A stretch of 64,000 bases of DNA from positions 1,798,001 to 1,862,000 of the forward strand of contig LR025083.1 in NCBI GenBank assembly GCA_900380265.1, in the 5' to 3' direction. This document shows positions 25,300-36,811 of this stretch, in pieces. A model generated the notes under the pieces. The model ran no database searches, had not been told where the DNA came from, and saw only the letters and a program-made list of their open reading frames with translations. This DNA comes from Serratia symbiotica (GTDB lineage Bacteria > Pseudomonadota > Gammaproteobacteria > Enterobacterales > Enterobacteriaceae). Both the position numbers and the translations under genes were made by a program. The first letter of the stretch is position 1. Each line of letters starts with the position of its first letter.

Positions 25300-26659
25300 T
25301 GCAGTATGATGCCCACTTTCTAATATGTTTTTCCCAATTGGCAGCATAATTAGTGGAATATAAGCACGGATCAGCCAGCTACCCGCTCGCTGGTAATAAT
25401 AGCGAGAACACCGTCATGGGGGTCAATACTGCGTTGCACAATCTCCAAACCTAGTCAGACACCGCGAGTGTCTATGCCCTTTGTCGCCCGTAAAAAGGTC
25501 GTAGAAGATGCTGAAACCTTTTTATCGCAATGCCTGGACCATCATCTTCACACTGTAACCATCCGAGCAACAGCTCGCGACAGCTACTGCCTTTGATCCA
25601 GTTATTACCGTAGCACGACGCACTGAATACCATGTTCAGTGCAGAACGCCTAATAGATAATGGATATGAATTCACCATCAGTGTGCCTGGCACGATGGCG
25701 ATTTTAATATCACATTCATATCCATTTTCTGATGTCACTAGTTCACCCAGAACTAGCATTCATATCACTTCTTTCGATCGGCATTTCATGGTCAGTACGC
25801 ACATAATCAATAAGCTGTTCGATAATTGCGTTGCATTCATCGATCTCTGTATTAATCGATGCACATAGATCACCATCCTCCAAACTCATTATTTCTGTCA
25901 CCAGACGAATGCGCGTTAGCGGAGTACGCAAATCGTGACTTACCCCAGAATCAAAAGTTCGATTATTTGCTAATAATTTAACCCAGATGCCATCTGGTTA
26001 AATGCTCGCCTAACCGAGCGCACCTCAGGAGTGCCATGCTCACGCAAAGGAGGCGGAATAACACCTCGTCTCACCTGCAAAGCAGCATGTTCCACTTCTA
26101 TTAGCGGCCGATTTTGAAGACGGACAAACAACCACCCCTATCGTCAACAATATAATCGCTAGAGCATGACAGAACAGTGACAAGAAATCACCCTGATAGA
26201 TTCCAATCATCGGAATACGCACCCAGAGAGCGGGATGTAGCCAAGTTTTTAAACATACCACAAGAGAGGTTGACCCACCTCTACCCGCACCTCGACCGGC
26301 CCGCCAAGCTGATACGCCATCTTCTGAGTCAAGAAATAATAGTGCTTCGCCAAACACAGACCATTTTCCTCCGAAGCCGAGTTGGTTGTATAAATGGAAA
26401 TTCCAAGAACACGAAAAATATCATGAGGACCCGCTGGCGCCTCTGGCGGAAGGACATCATCTTTTAGTGGAAGCTGATCAGTCATCAGCATACGCACTTG
26501 ATAAGACAAAACCTTGCTGAACTGTTACATTCCAGCTAGGATGGCTAATCCCAGCACTACCAAATAAATCACCACCACACTCACGATCACCAAGGTAATG
26601 ATTAACAGCGGGCTACATGCCAATGAACTGCACCGTGAAAGCACAATCATCTCATGCAT
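25300..26659 (-). pseudogene. envZ: Pseudogene of envZ (osmosensor histidine kinase)
   Basis: EnvZ is the inner-membrane sensor kinase that phosphorylates OmpR. Nearly the whole protein can still be read in pieces on the minus strand: the first membrane segment (LLIITLVIVSVVVIYLVV), periplasmic VRMLMTDQLPLKDD and QLGGPVEVRVEV, then KTWLHPALWVRIP and YQGDFLSLF, the H-box [10 protein letters not shown] with its phospho-accepting His codon still present near 25930, IEECNAII-like segment, the N-box region, EDDGPGIA, and a damaged G2 region GLEIVQRSID. At least five frameshifts and stops separate these. It starts just after the ompR stop, as in the ompB operon. It is a young pseudogene relative to the rest of the window. 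Confidence 0.95.
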
Positions 26660-26661
26660 TA

Positions 26662-27372
26662 CTACCTGCCATCTGGAACAAAAACGTAACCAAACCCAGG
26701 CAGTCTGGATATAGCGGGTATTCGAAGGATCTTCTTCAATCATCCGCCGCAAGCGGTAAGTTTGCAGACTACTTGAACACTCCATTGCACTATATTCACG
26801 GCCACGTGCCAAATGCATCAACTTATCTCGTGACAGTGGTTCGCGCGAGTAACTTACCAGTGCCTTCTGCACTGCAAACTCATCACTAGCCAGTGACATA
26901 GGTTGATCTTCACGAAACCTTTCACGACTTCCAAGGTTTCGTTTGAACCTGCCGAAGGCAATGACTGCTCCTTCTTGTGAAGGACGGCTGGCAGCTCATT
27001 ACCCTATCGACATAATACGGCACGATTGCGAGCAAGGAATTCACGTGGATTAAATGGTTGGAACATGTAGTCATCGGCACTGCTCTCTAAACCAACAATA
27101 GGATCAACTTCTTCACCAAGAAGTCATCAAGATAATAATCGGAATAGGGTTACTTTGACTACGCAAGCGCCGACAGATAAAGAGACCATCTTCACCTGGT
27201 AGCATTAAATCTAACACCATCAAGTGAAAGGATTCGCGCGTCAATAAGCGATTCATTTGCCCTGTATTGGCAACACAATGTACTTGAAAACCCTGCTCGA
27301 TTAAATAACATTCTAAAAGCGCGCGAGTCGCATATCGTCGTCAAAAACTAGGGTCTTATAAATTTCTTGCAT
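26662..27372 (-). pseudogene. ompR: Pseudogene of ompR (response regulator)
   Basis: OmpR is the porin-controlling response regulator. From the ATG at 27372 the minus strand reads MQEIYKTLVFDDDMR, the receiver-domain start with its acidic pocket, and then shifts frame. The winged-helix part reads SREPLSRDKLMHLARGREY and RLRRMIEEDP and YIQTAW, after which a net 2-nt loss breaks the frame just before the ending that would read GYVFVPDG and then the TAG at 26662-26664. Several other indels lie between, including near residues 15 and 135. Phosphorelay function must be lost. The gene retains its place upstream of envZ. Confidence 0.96.
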
Positions 27373-29101
27373 TGTATTACTCCCAAGGATTTATTACCTG
27401 AGTTGATTATTGTTAAAAACCCTGCCAGACTAGATAACTTTAAAAGTTATATATTCAAGGCAGAAGTGTTACAAACCATATTTTTGAATTTATTAAACCT
27501 TTTTATGAACTATCTAATTAAGTTCACCAGAATCCCTATTCTTAACTAGCCACAACGGTGTCTCACCGTTAGAAAGCACTTTGCTATCCTGTCTATAACA
27601 GTAAAACGCCACCAGAAAGTAATTACTCAGCACACATAGCATGGCTATCTGGTTTTAGTCATCTGCAAAGCGTACCAATAAGGTGCAGAATCACCGATTC
27701 TGGCTCTGCAATAAACCAATCACTATCAAGCAGAATAAGCACGATGGCAATCCTCAGTCATGTCAAATACAAATGAGTACGCAACTGACCTACCAGTATT
27801 AACCGGTTCAACGCTAGAGAATAAAAATTTCAACAACTGTGCTAATTGCAACGAACATTACACCTAGTCGTACAGTCTCGATCTCTTCATCCTTTTAAAT
27901 ATCTTCTCCTAGCACAATTCAAGCAGGATCAAAAGTATCTCTTCGGTTATTATTTTGACTCTTATTCTACCCGGAGATCCTATACTACATAGCCAGACAA
28001 CTCTCAGGATAAGCTGCTTATTTTAATCTGGTTTAAGCGGTATAATCGTATTGATAACGACATAAAAATCGCATCTTTCTTTCCTGGGAGGACTTTACTT
28101 TTAACCTAAAGACGCTTGGCGATTTATCTCGTAGAGAAATAACGCTATCACACTCTTTCCGGTCAGCCTTCGGCACTTCAATACTGCCCAAGGAGTCTTA
28201 ATATAGGCTAATAGCGCCATAGTATACAATTTATTAACGTTAAACCAAACACCAGGATACGAGGTGAGCGAATGCATGGCTAGAGCCTGCTATTTGTATA
28301 CCGGCAACGCTAGAGCCTCCTTGAACCTTGAGATAAATACATGCATATCAGCCCTACCTGATGGGATTTAACTTTCTTAGTTTCCTACTTGTCTTACATG
28401 TCGACAAAATGCATCTACGATCGAAAATTGATAAGAAATCAAGAAGGTGTGGTCGTTGATCCTTTTCTCAATGAAAGAAAACCTTCTCTATCAAGATCTT
28501 GCTAAAGGCAACCGTACGCAGAAGAGTGTCTACCTATTACTGCATGAACGCTAAACAGACTCTCAAAGGGAGTTGGCACAACCCTGTACGCTCGCAACAT
28601 ACCCACTTTCTTTATCGCGCATAGCCGTACACTTACTTCGAGAAATGAAGAACGTTGCTGTGTAGCCTGAAGTAATTGGATTCGGCACACTATGTTTCAT
28701 CCTTCAGACCTCATATAATTACGCCAATTATTTGCACTTTCTTTCAGTATTTTCTATGTGCTAACATCAGAATAGTACTGCCGCATCAGGCGATAGGAGG
28801 GATTAGGCAGTGTTTATAACTGCCAGCCTGCGACAAGATTAACCCTATTCCCTATCCTATTCTCTAGCTTTTATCTAGCAATACCTTGAATTTAATAGGT
28901 TAGTAACTTCAATTCTTGTTTATTTGAAATACCTCTTTGTATTCGCTCTAGCTGCTGATTATTTGATAGTAGTATCCCAACCCTCATGATCCCGCTATGG
29001 ATTGGCATAAGATAACCCGCTCATTAAAGAGGAAGCGAAATCTGGACATCATTTCATATTCAGTAATTCTGTAGAAGTGAATAAATTAAAGATACATTCG
29101 C
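27373..29101. other. 1.7 kb unexplained spacer between ompR and greB relics
   Basis: In E. coli the divergent ompR and greB genes are separated by only a few hundred bases, holding the ompB promoter. Here 1.7 kb separates the two relic starts and I recognise nothing in it. It contains only stop-rich sequence and short hairpins such as one near 28807-28825. It may be a lost gene particular to this lineage. Confidence 0.55.
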
Positions 29102-29575
29102 ATGAAACTAACTGATCACTCTCAAGGCTAGAGCATACTTAACAAAGAACTGGACTATCTTTTTGGTGGAAAACACGTCCAAAAGCGACTCGCCGTTAAT
29201 TTATAAGGCCATGCTAAGGGTGAGAAATATTAATTCCAATTTTTAGTGCAATAAAAACAGCTACGCCAGATCGATTATCGAGTCCCTTATTTTATGCAAC
29301 ACCTTGAAATTGAAGGTCATCTATTATATTATCACCAATAAGGTTGGTGAGATTTTTTTCTTTGCTATTTGAATTAGGCTATATCAATGTTTATTTCGAA
29401 TGCGTTTGTATCGTAGGTTATGAAAATTTTTATCCTAGGTGACAAAGATTTATTTATATGACGATAAATCTGTCTTGCTATAGCAAGGAGTAAACGCGAG
29501 CGGCATCGTGAACCCTCAAAGAGGCGAATACCAGTAGTCCTTGAGAATGCCCATAACTAAATAAATTTTAGTTTT
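29102..29575 (+). pseudogene. greB: Pseudogene of greB (transcript cleavage factor)
   Basis: GreB rescues backtracked RNA polymerase. The ATG at 29102 begins MKLTDHSQG, a stop, then ILNKELDYLFGGKHVQKRLA, matching the family start MKTPLVTREG..KQELNYLWREERPEVTKKV. Near 29247-29325 the DNA aligns almost base for base with the coiled-coil segment NKKRLREIDRRVRYLTKC, although the reading frame is broken there. The normal length is about 158 codons, which sets the approximate end. It lies upstream of the tex relic on the same strand, as in E. coli. Confidence 0.8.
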
Positions 29576-29639
29576 TTCTAACACCAAGTAAACCAAGAAA
29601 ATATCCTCAATTGACACACTCAGGTAACTCAAGACTAAG

Positions 29640-31150
29640 GTATATCGGTGTAACACAGCTGGAGGCCAAACAACAGAAAGATAGCTGAACCGTTACTCTG
29701 CTAGCTATGGGAATAGCCTACTATTTATTGTACTGCTCCCATAAAATATAGGGTGGCTTTAGATGATACCAGTAGCGTTACTTAGAACCCTGGCTTGAGT
29801 ATTTGTGCAAGTTGGGAAATCAACGTTATCGCAACCTTAAATTTATAAAAACAGTCCACTCGAAGCGAACCCTTGACATAAGCAATTCATTCAATTTTGC
29901 TCAAACCAGACTTCAAGATATTGCTCTGGTGTACACCCTCCATCCACACGCCTCGCTAAATCGCCATTGAGCCAATCTGGACCTCTTGGTAGATACCTGT
30001 AACAACACCCCATACCTGGTACATCGCCGTAGTGAATAAAAATGAGCATATGAAGCCACTGGCAAATTTGGAAAACAAACTGATAAGCTCGCTAGGTGCG
30101 CTTACGTAAAACACAGTAACAACCGCTTTCGCCAAAAGATGTAGAATCTATCGATAAGATGCACACCGCCGTGCCATCAAGCTGGCCCTGGACCCGAGAT
30201 ACAGGCAGCAGTACTATATGACGCCAGAAAGCTGATAGCACCCGTTACCTGTTATCCGAACTCAAGCAACCAGAAAAATCCACCTCCAATACAGAATCGC
30301 AATAAATCAAGTCCAAGGTAAAGCTTAGAACTGGTAGCCATCTGAAACGGACCGGCCTCACGTGAAAACGAACAGTTTATCTCGATTTGCAAAACAGTTC
30401 AGAAAAGTACGCCCTCAAAATGTCATAATTAGCAGAGCAGGTGACTCACCATATTCTGACGAAGAACAAGGTGAACTAGAGCCCACACATTAATATGTGC
30501 TACACAACGCGATGTCTATCGAGATCGTCTGCACTACTATGGGTAAGCTACTGAAAATAAAACTGAAATTCATTAACGCCACTATCCATTATCAACTGAC
30601 GAGATAGCTGGCCTCGGTAGTGAAAGACTTCTTGAAAGCTGTTTAGCTTAATTCAATGCTGCCTGAATACCACTGCAGAGACCCCTAGTTCGACTAAGAT
30701 GCAGCATAAGACAAAATATCAGCACCGAGCGGTGTGGGAATAACGGATTCAGAAATCTCTACTAGTTACTAAGAATTACCTGCCTACACCTGACAGCCCT
30801 TGGGAAATACACTTCCTTCTGCGTATTACCCATGACTACCACCCTCTCGCGGATTTATCGTTTAGATGAGCATCTACCCATAAAAATACCTTTTCTAACT
30901 GACAGGCACCAGCTTGTAAGCGTTTATTGGTAATATGTTGGAGATTCTCAAAAATAAAATCAGCGACTCTACCGACGGAAAGTGTAGAGATATCACAATA
31001 ATCGCAAATATGGACAAGTGGAGAAACAGGGGCTGGACCGCGCTCATAGTTATAACTGCCAGAGCCAGAGTACTGTGAAAGCTTACACAATTTGCGTCCA
31101 GGGGCGATCCTGAGCAGTTTAGTCACCAACGCCTCCGATTTCGGTGCTGT
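29640..31150 (+). pseudogene. tex: Pseudogene of tex (RNA-binding S1/YqgF protein)
   Basis: Tex is a nucleic-acid-binding protein with YqgF, helix-hairpin-helix and S1 domains. Segments in order on the plus strand are ALDPRYRQ near 30185-30215 (family GLDPGLRTG), KQFRKVRPQNVIISRAGDS near 30390-30450 (family KQFPKVTAQKVIVSEAGAS), an AMSIxxRLQ-like and LLKIK stretch near 30510-30560 (family AVSIARRLQDPLAELVKID), and ASVVKDFLKAV near 30612-30645 (family LDAVVEDCVNAVG). Frameshifts lie between them. An intact gene needs about 2.3 kb, so the relic has shrunk. The S1 end is not recognised. Confidence 0.85.
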
Positions 31151-31189
31151 TGTGGATATCGATGTACATTAATGGCATGCTGTACATCT

Positions 31190-31212
31190 CCTCGCTAGAA
31201 GCGAGGATTTTT
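31190..31212 (+). terminator. Intrinsic terminator downstream of the tex relic
   Basis: CCTCGCT at 31190-31196 and AGCGAGG at 31200-31206 form a GC-rich stem with a 3-nt loop, followed by ATTTTT at 31207-31212. This is the classic Rho-independent layout for plus-strand transcription, and it lies where tex would end. Confidence 0.7.
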
Positions 31213-31736
31213 AAACTCGAAACAGCGTAATAAAGAAGTGAATTAATCAAAGCAAAAGTAATAGAAGTTAATTACAACGAATAAGCACCGCTCTAACCAT
31301 CCTCTTAAAAAAAAGGAACGATGAAAATTCAGCTCTTGGATACAGCAGGCATTAGTCGGCTCATGAAGCATAACCTCCCCGCGTAGTGCCGGAACTACAC
31401 TACGCAAACAATGCCTTACGCTAGCGTTCAGGCAATCCTTCTTCCCGTCATTAGGAGAAGGCAGTTTGCAATCTTACTATTACACCATCTCACAATTAGT
31501 TTGCGCACTATCCAGTGCGTAGCTTTTTTTGAGAAAAGCTACCATCCCTATGTACTAGCCTAAATCACGAGCCTAGTAGGAATACGTCAACGCTAAACCC
31601 AAGCCGTTTCCAATCAACTATGAGCGTAGTGATGCTATAGCATAAGGTTAAGCTCAAGAATGATGTGTATGAATCTTAATGAGATGACAGAAATCGATTT
31701 CCAGGTATAAGCGAGGAAATCTTACATATAAAATTA

Positions 31737-31754
31737 TAATATACTAGTATATTA
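31737..31754. repeat. 18-bp perfect palindrome
   Basis: TAATATACT at 31737-31745 is directly followed by its exact reverse complement AGTATATTA at 31746-31754. It is AT-rich and 550 bp upstream of feoA. Operator function cannot be excluded but nothing specific supports it. Confidence 0.85.
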
Positions 31755-32167
31755 CATATACTCTATTCACTGCTTGACTTCGATGTGCCACATGCGCAAC
31801 GCCAATCTTTCCATGCGCTTCAAGCTGCGATTATTTCGAATAGGCCATCTCTAAGGTAGGCTGCAACATGCACGCACTAAACAGCACCTATCTTTCATTA
31901 AAGATACATTTTTTGTTTATTGTGACTTGAATAGTCAAAGTTTTATCTTTATAGCACTATTAAGCTTAGATTAACATCCATAGCAAAATAAAAGCCAATA
32001 GAGCAATCACCATGATTTTAATGCTATTACATAAATTACAACTACGAAACTAATTTCTTATGATTTTAACAGCGTTGTTAGCTCAAACCCTTTCATCACA
32101 GCAATGATCTGCCAACTGAGTTACCGCATAGCAATTTTTGCTAATACCCTTTCATTTTTCATTGCAA

Positions 32168-32191
32168 TCAATAACGATTCTCACTATTATT
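32168..32191 (-). promoter_or_regulatory. Possible degenerate Fur box upstream of feoA
   Basis: The minus strand here reads TAATAGTGAGAATCGTTATT, which agrees by my count at about 15 of 21 positions with the Fur consensus built from GATAAT and ATTATC half-sites. Enterobacterial feoABC is repressed by Fur with iron and activated by Fnr without oxygen. The site lies about 115-140 bases upstream of the feoA start. The match is partial. Confidence 0.35.
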
Positions 32192-32306
32192 ATTTTTTTT
32201 ATTTGTGTCGCAGATGTATGGCTGCGCAGCCCGGTGATGCAGTGTCTTTCAAAAAACATACAATAATCATTATAGCGACTATCCTGCCTATAGGAAGGTT
32301 AATAAC

Positions 32307-32531
32307 ATGCCTCTTCTGCCAAAACAGACTTATAAAATCGCTGGCTTCTCTAACGAAATGAGGCCAGCTTATCGGCAAAGATTACTATCGCTCGGTATGC
32401 TGCCCGGCTCTTCATTCGAGATAGTACGCCTTGCGCCACTCGGCGATCCAATAGCAATCAAAACCCGACGCGTGAACCTCGTAATACGCAGAAAAGATCT
32501 AGCCTTACTGCTTCTCGATGACCAACCCTGA
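32307..32531 (+). CDS. feoA: Ferrous iron transport protein FeoA
   Basis: FeoA is a small cytoplasmic SH3-like protein needed for FeoB-mediated Fe(II) uptake. The 74-residue product is one residue shorter than E. coli FeoA and aligns end to end. It keeps the core [15 protein letters not shown] (21-35), APLGDPI (43-49), and [16 protein letters not shown] (53-68). The ATG at 32307 is preceded by the strong ribosome site AGGAAGG at 32292-32298 with 8-nt spacing, which settles the start. feoB follows after 76 nt on the same strand, a wider gap than in E. coli, so the two are probably still one operon. A partial Fur box lies upstream. Confidence 0.96.
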   Translation: MPLLPKQTYKIAGFSNEMRPAYRQRLLSLGMLPGSSFEIVRLAPLGDPIAIKTRRVNLVIRRKDLALLLLDDQP

Positions 32532-32607
32532 GCTGTTAACATACGGTTCAATTACCGCCGCTCCATTAGTCCGGTGCTATTTTCACTAACTAGTATGACC
32601 TTTGATT

Positions 32608-34917
32608 ATGAAAAAACTCACTATTGGCTTAGTAGGAAATCCGAATTCCGGTAAAACCACACTGTTTAATCAACTCACCGGAGGCAAACAGCGAGTAGGC
32701 AACTGGGCTGGCGTTACCGTGGAACGCAAGGAAGGTCTATTCACTACGCCACAGTCTACAGTTAAAATAGTCGACTTGCCAGGGACCTATTCCCTGACCA
32801 CCATCTCGAAACAAACGTCACTTGACGAACAAATCGCTTGCCATTACATCCTCAGTGGCGATGCGGTTTTACTGATCAACGTGATCGACGCCTCAAACCT
32901 GGAGCGCAATCTCTATCTAACGCTACAACTGTTGGAGCTCGGAACCCCTTGCATCATTGCGCTAAACATGCTAGATGTCGCCAAAAAGCAGCACATTGAT
33001 ATCGATATCGCCGCACTATCATCACGACTAGGCTGCCCGGTAGTACCCATGGTTTCCATAAAGTCTGATGGCATAAGAATGCTGAAGCATATGATTGACA
33101 ATCATCCGTTCAACCAGTTGAAAACGTTGGTGAACTATCCATCACTATTGCTGAAAGAAATCACCTCACTGAGCGATGCTATGCCAGCAATTCTAACGTC
33201 GGAGCAACGCCGCTGGCTAGCCCTGCAGATGCTGGAAGGTGATATCTACAGCTACGGTCGGGCTGGCGCCGCCACCAGCCTTCTACCCACCTTCAAGCGG
33301 GCGGCAAAAAAACAGAAAGATCCAGCGTTAATCATCGCAGATGCCCGTCACTATTCGATCACCACCCTATGCGATGAGGTCAGCAACTCCCAACAGGCGA
33401 TACCTAACCGCCTAACTGAAATTCTGGACAAAGTCATCCTGAACCGCTGGCTAGGAGTGCCGATTTTCTTTCTTATGATGTACCTAATGTTCCTGCTGAC
33501 GATCAATGTTGGCAGTGCCCTACAGCCGATTTTCGATATCGGGTCGGACGCTATCTTCATTCAAGGTATTCAGTGGCTCGGTTATACCTTACAAGTTCGG
33601 GAATGGCTGACTCTATTCCTAGCACAAGGAGTCGGGGGGGGGATCCATACTGTACTACCGCTAATACCGCAGATCGGTATCATGTATCTCTTCCTTTCTG
33701 TCCTTGAAGACTCCGGTTACATGGCTCGTGCGGCGTTCGTCATGGATCGCCTGATGCAGGGACTTGGGCTACCGGGTAAATCTTTTATGCCTCTTATTGT
33801 AGGCTTCGGTTGCAACGTACCTTCGATCATTGGTACCCGCACGTTGGATACCCAGCGTGAGCGGGTAATCACCATTATGATGGCACCTTTCATATCCTGC
33901 GGTGCGCGGATGGGAATCTTTGCGGTGTTTGCTTCCCTCTTCTTCGGCCAAGATAAAACAGGGGTGGTGTTTTCTCTATATGTACTCAGTATCCTAGCAG
34001 CGATCTTTACCGGCCTCGTTCTAAAACATACCCTCATGCGCGGCGAAGCCTTACCCTTCGTTATGGAGCTGCCGGCCTACCACGTACCGCATTTAAAAAG
34101 CCTCCTAATGCAAACCTGGCAACGATTGAAAAGCTTTGTTATACGCGCCAGTAAAGTGATTGTCATAGCCGGCATATTTATCGGTGGCCTAAATAGTTTC
34201 ACGTTCACCGGAACTCCAGTAGATGACATGAACGATTCCACACTGGTAGCAATGTCAAAAATGATGACGCCGATGCTGCGCCCGATGGGCGTGCATAACG
34301 ACAACTGGCAAGCCGCTGTAGGATTAGTTACTGGTGCCATGACTAAAGAGCTGGTGATCGGCACGCTAAACACACTTTATACTTCTGAGCATTTGAGCCA
34401 CAAGTCATTCGATGCCGCCAATTTCAATTTGCTTGATAAACTTGACATCGCGATCCGGAAAACCTGGCAAGCCCTGAAAACCACCTGCAGCCTGCACGTA
34501 CTATCTAATCCTATTGACACCAATAAGAAAGAAGAGGAAATTGCACTTACTTCGATGGGGTTGATGAGCAGTAAGTTCGGCTCAAATATCTCCGCTTACA
34601 GCTACCTAATTTTCGTGCTGCTTTATATACCTTGCGCGTCTGTTATGGGTGCTATCGAGCGTGAATCATCCTGTGGTTGGATGGTATTCTCGATACTGTG
34701 GGGACTCAACATCGCTTACTCGCTAGCCACATTGTTCTATCAAGTAGCCACTTTCAACCAAAACCCCCAGTACGCCCTCAAGGCTATTCTGGTAGTAGTG
34801 CTATTTAATTTATTCATTCTGTATAGCCTGCACCGAGCGCATCCCTACATAACAATGCATATGGATCACTCCTCACAGCTCCCTTGCTCACAGTGTCCAC
34901 AAGGCAACTGCCGCTGA
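32608..34917 (+). CDS. feoB: Ferrous iron transporter FeoB
   Basis: FeoB is an inner-membrane Fe(II) transporter with a cytoplasmic N-terminal G domain. The product is 769 residues (E. coli 773). The G motifs are intact: G1 GNPNSGKT at 10-17, Thr37 in GVTVE, G3 DLPG at 56-59, and G4 NMLD at 120-123. The membrane part keeps the Gate segments around FLSVLEDSGYMARAAFVMDR and GFGCNVPS and FISCGARM with their conserved cysteines. I chose the ATG at 32608 (MKKLTIGLVG); a TTG two codons upstream is in frame but not the family start. No clear Shine-Dalgarno precedes it. The C-terminus ends in a cysteine-bearing tail (PCSQCPQGNCR) with an E. coli counterpart. feoC, expected next, is not found. Likely functional. 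Confidence 0.97.
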   Translation: MKKLTIGLVGNPNSGKTTLFNQLTGGKQRVGNWAGVTVERKEGLFTTPQSTVKIVDLPGTYSLTTISKQTSLDEQIACHYILSGDAVLLINVIDASNLERNLYLTLQLLELGTPCIIALNMLDVAKKQHIDIDIAALSSRLGCPVVPMVSIKSDGIRMLKHMIDNHPFNQLKTLVNYPSLLLKEITSLSDAMPAILTSEQRRWLALQMLEGDIYSYGRAGAATSLLPTFKRAAKKQKDPALIIADARHYSITTLCDEVSNSQQAIPNRLTEILDKVILNRWLGVPIFFLMMYLMFLLTINVGSALQPIFDIGSDAIFIQGIQWLGYTLQVREWLTLFLAQGVGGGIHTVLPLIPQIGIMYLFLSVLEDSGYMARAAFVMDRLMQGLGLPGKSFMPLIVGFGCNVPSIIGTRTLDTQRERVITIMMAPFISCGARMGIFAVFASLFFGQDKTGVVFSLYVLSILAAIFTGLVLKHTLMRGEALPFVMELPAYHVPHLKSLLMQTWQRLKSFVIRASKVIVIAGIFIGGLNSFTFTGTPVDDMNDSTLVAMSKMMTPMLRPMGVHNDNWQAAVGLVTGAMTKELVIGTLNTLYTSEHLSHKSFDAANFNLLDKLDIAIRKTWQALKTTCSLHVLSNPIDTNKKEEEIALTSMGLMSSKFGSNISAYSYLIFVLLYIPCASVMGAIERESSCGWMVFSILWGLNIAYSLATLFYQVATFNQNPQYALKAILVVVLFNLFILYSLHRAHPYITMHMDHSSQLPCSQCPQGNCR

Positions 34918-36539
34918 CACCTAACCTTAACCTTACTTACAGGTGCCTGGAGGTCACTTTGCGTCCAGTGAAGTGCACTTACAGAATGACTGTGGAGTGC
35001 TCATTCGGAGGTGATTCACATTAATCAGGATAACCATCCTGCCTATCCTGCCCTAGTGGCAGTTATAAAGCTGTGTTTACAGAAATGATGTATTCTACCG
35101 TACTTTATTCATAGTTAAACACCATTCAGTAAAGCGCTTTATGGTTTTTTGGAAATATAGAAGGCAACCATATATTACAGACATCGTGTTCGCGTCCGTT
35201 TTGCGCTGTAGTAATTACGCGATCTCTTCATCTAATGAAGCAAAAATAATACAAGACTACTGGCATTTATTCTTAATATTTTACACTCAAAGACATAATT
35301 AATTAACACGAACTCATTAAGATAATAGAATACAAGGAACGCGAGCCACTTTCAACACTATTACCGAGGAACAATGTAGCTAACTAGCGTTGACCTATTC
35401 GGAGATATTGTGGGAAAACCAATCCATCGCGCTAGCCATAACCGGAAAGCAGCGGAACAGGCGACCTTGGTAGCCGATAGTGTAGATTAGATAAAAGAAT
35501 ATCTTCCCAGCCCTCCATTTACAACCTCAACTATAGATATCAACTGATTTAACACCATTGACCTCAGCTTTCAGGCATCTTGATACGAGCTATGGGCACC
35601 TAACGCATTCAGGGATAAAAACGCTCAGCGGTCAGGTGGACATCGTTACTTAACTAATGCTGAAAGCGCTTAACACCTTCGAGCAAGCATCAGTCAATCG
35701 CGTCACATGGGAAAGAACGGAAAGGAAGGGAGAGTAATCATATGGCGGACTCACTTCAGCTGCATGAGCACCTACTAACTGTCCCGTGACTCACCAAATG
35801 AGTGCTCGAGTAATCAAACCTTAACGGCATTGCAATGCTTACTCTCTTTATCATCTGGTGATATCATGCCAAATTCTTGGCTGTAACCTTATTCAGGCCG
35901 ATCGCCAAATATAGCCAAAAATACGGTGTCAGCGGCACTGGTATCAGCTCCCGTACCTTGACATGCAAACCCACCCCGACGGAAGAACAAGATTACATCT
36001 ACCCGCCCTATGATTCCGATATAACGCTGTTATCGGTTAATTCATTACAACTTTGTTTTACCGGGGCCCGATGGATATCAATCCGCAGCTTGTGTTAAAT
36101 ATATCTCCAACAACCAGGCCTTATCCAACACGGAATCTCTAATACTACTTGCTTATTCTGCTTCTAAAACGAATGTGCCTGCCCTCGGCGTCGTGCGCAG
36201 CCTGCTAAGAGCCCACGTTCCCGTGGCTGATTCTAAAACAGCAGGAACCCTTGGATTTCTTGGTCTTGGCAAGAAACTGAACTACCTCACTAAGGCTCTT
36301 TGTTAAGGAATTGACCTTCTAACAGACTCTTTAGTAAACACATATAGCAGCACACCTAATGCTACTACGCTGGTTACCCGAAATAGCGTTCAGTATATGA
36401 ACAAGCCTAATGTTATTTTCAATATGTATTAAAAATCGATACTGAAATCGTATTTGTCATTAGCATCATCTGTTCAGATGACCGCAACTAGAGTTGCTAA
36501 GCTATACGTATCAACTAGAGAGAGAATTTAATCACATTA
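34918..36539. other. Spacer after feoB; feoC and bioH not recognisable
   Basis: In relatives feoC and bioH lie between feoB and gntX. The first 150 bases after feoB show only a faint similarity to feoC, too weak to claim. bioH was sought on the minus strand without success. The ORF at 35877-36098 plus has no recognised motif. Confidence 0.6.
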
Positions 36540-36690
36540 GCACAGTGCCCTTACACCCAAAACGTAGTACTCATGCGCGGCAGCGCAATATGCCCATCGC
36601 CTTTCATTGCGATGAGAAAATCTGTAGGCAGCCAGATCATTCTTATTTTATGATCTGGTCACTTTTGAACGGAAAGGAGTAGTAATTAGT
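36540..36690 (+). pseudogene. gntX: Possible trace of gntX (ComF-like protein)
   Basis: gntX, a ComF/phosphoribosyltransferase-like gene, lies directly upstream of nfuA in enterobacteria. Here about 36555-36625 reads HPKRSTHARQRNMPIAFHC, resembling the family stretch LSARLRKRNLKNAF, and it is followed by a damaged segment where the PRPP-loop pattern VDDVVTTGST would be. A perfect hairpin with 9-bp arms (36632-36658) sits exactly there. The support is modest and partly positional. Confidence 0.38.
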
Positions 36691-36811
36691 AACCTGTTAC
36701 ATAAGCAGACTACCACATCGCTCACAATATGGTGCAGCTTCCGCATATTGTAGTGATATGACTATGGGCGTACCATACCCGTCTGTAGAAATAAACTATT
36801 AAGTTAACTCA

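Larger units (their letters stand above)
31213..32306. other. Spacer upstream of feoA with hairpins
   Basis: About 1.1 kb without a gene. It holds a hairpin with 8-bp arms near 31382-31406, a perfect 9-bp stem at 31519-31541, an 18-bp palindrome at 31737-31754, and the probable feo control region in its last 150 bases. The remainder is stop-rich. Confidence 0.6.
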
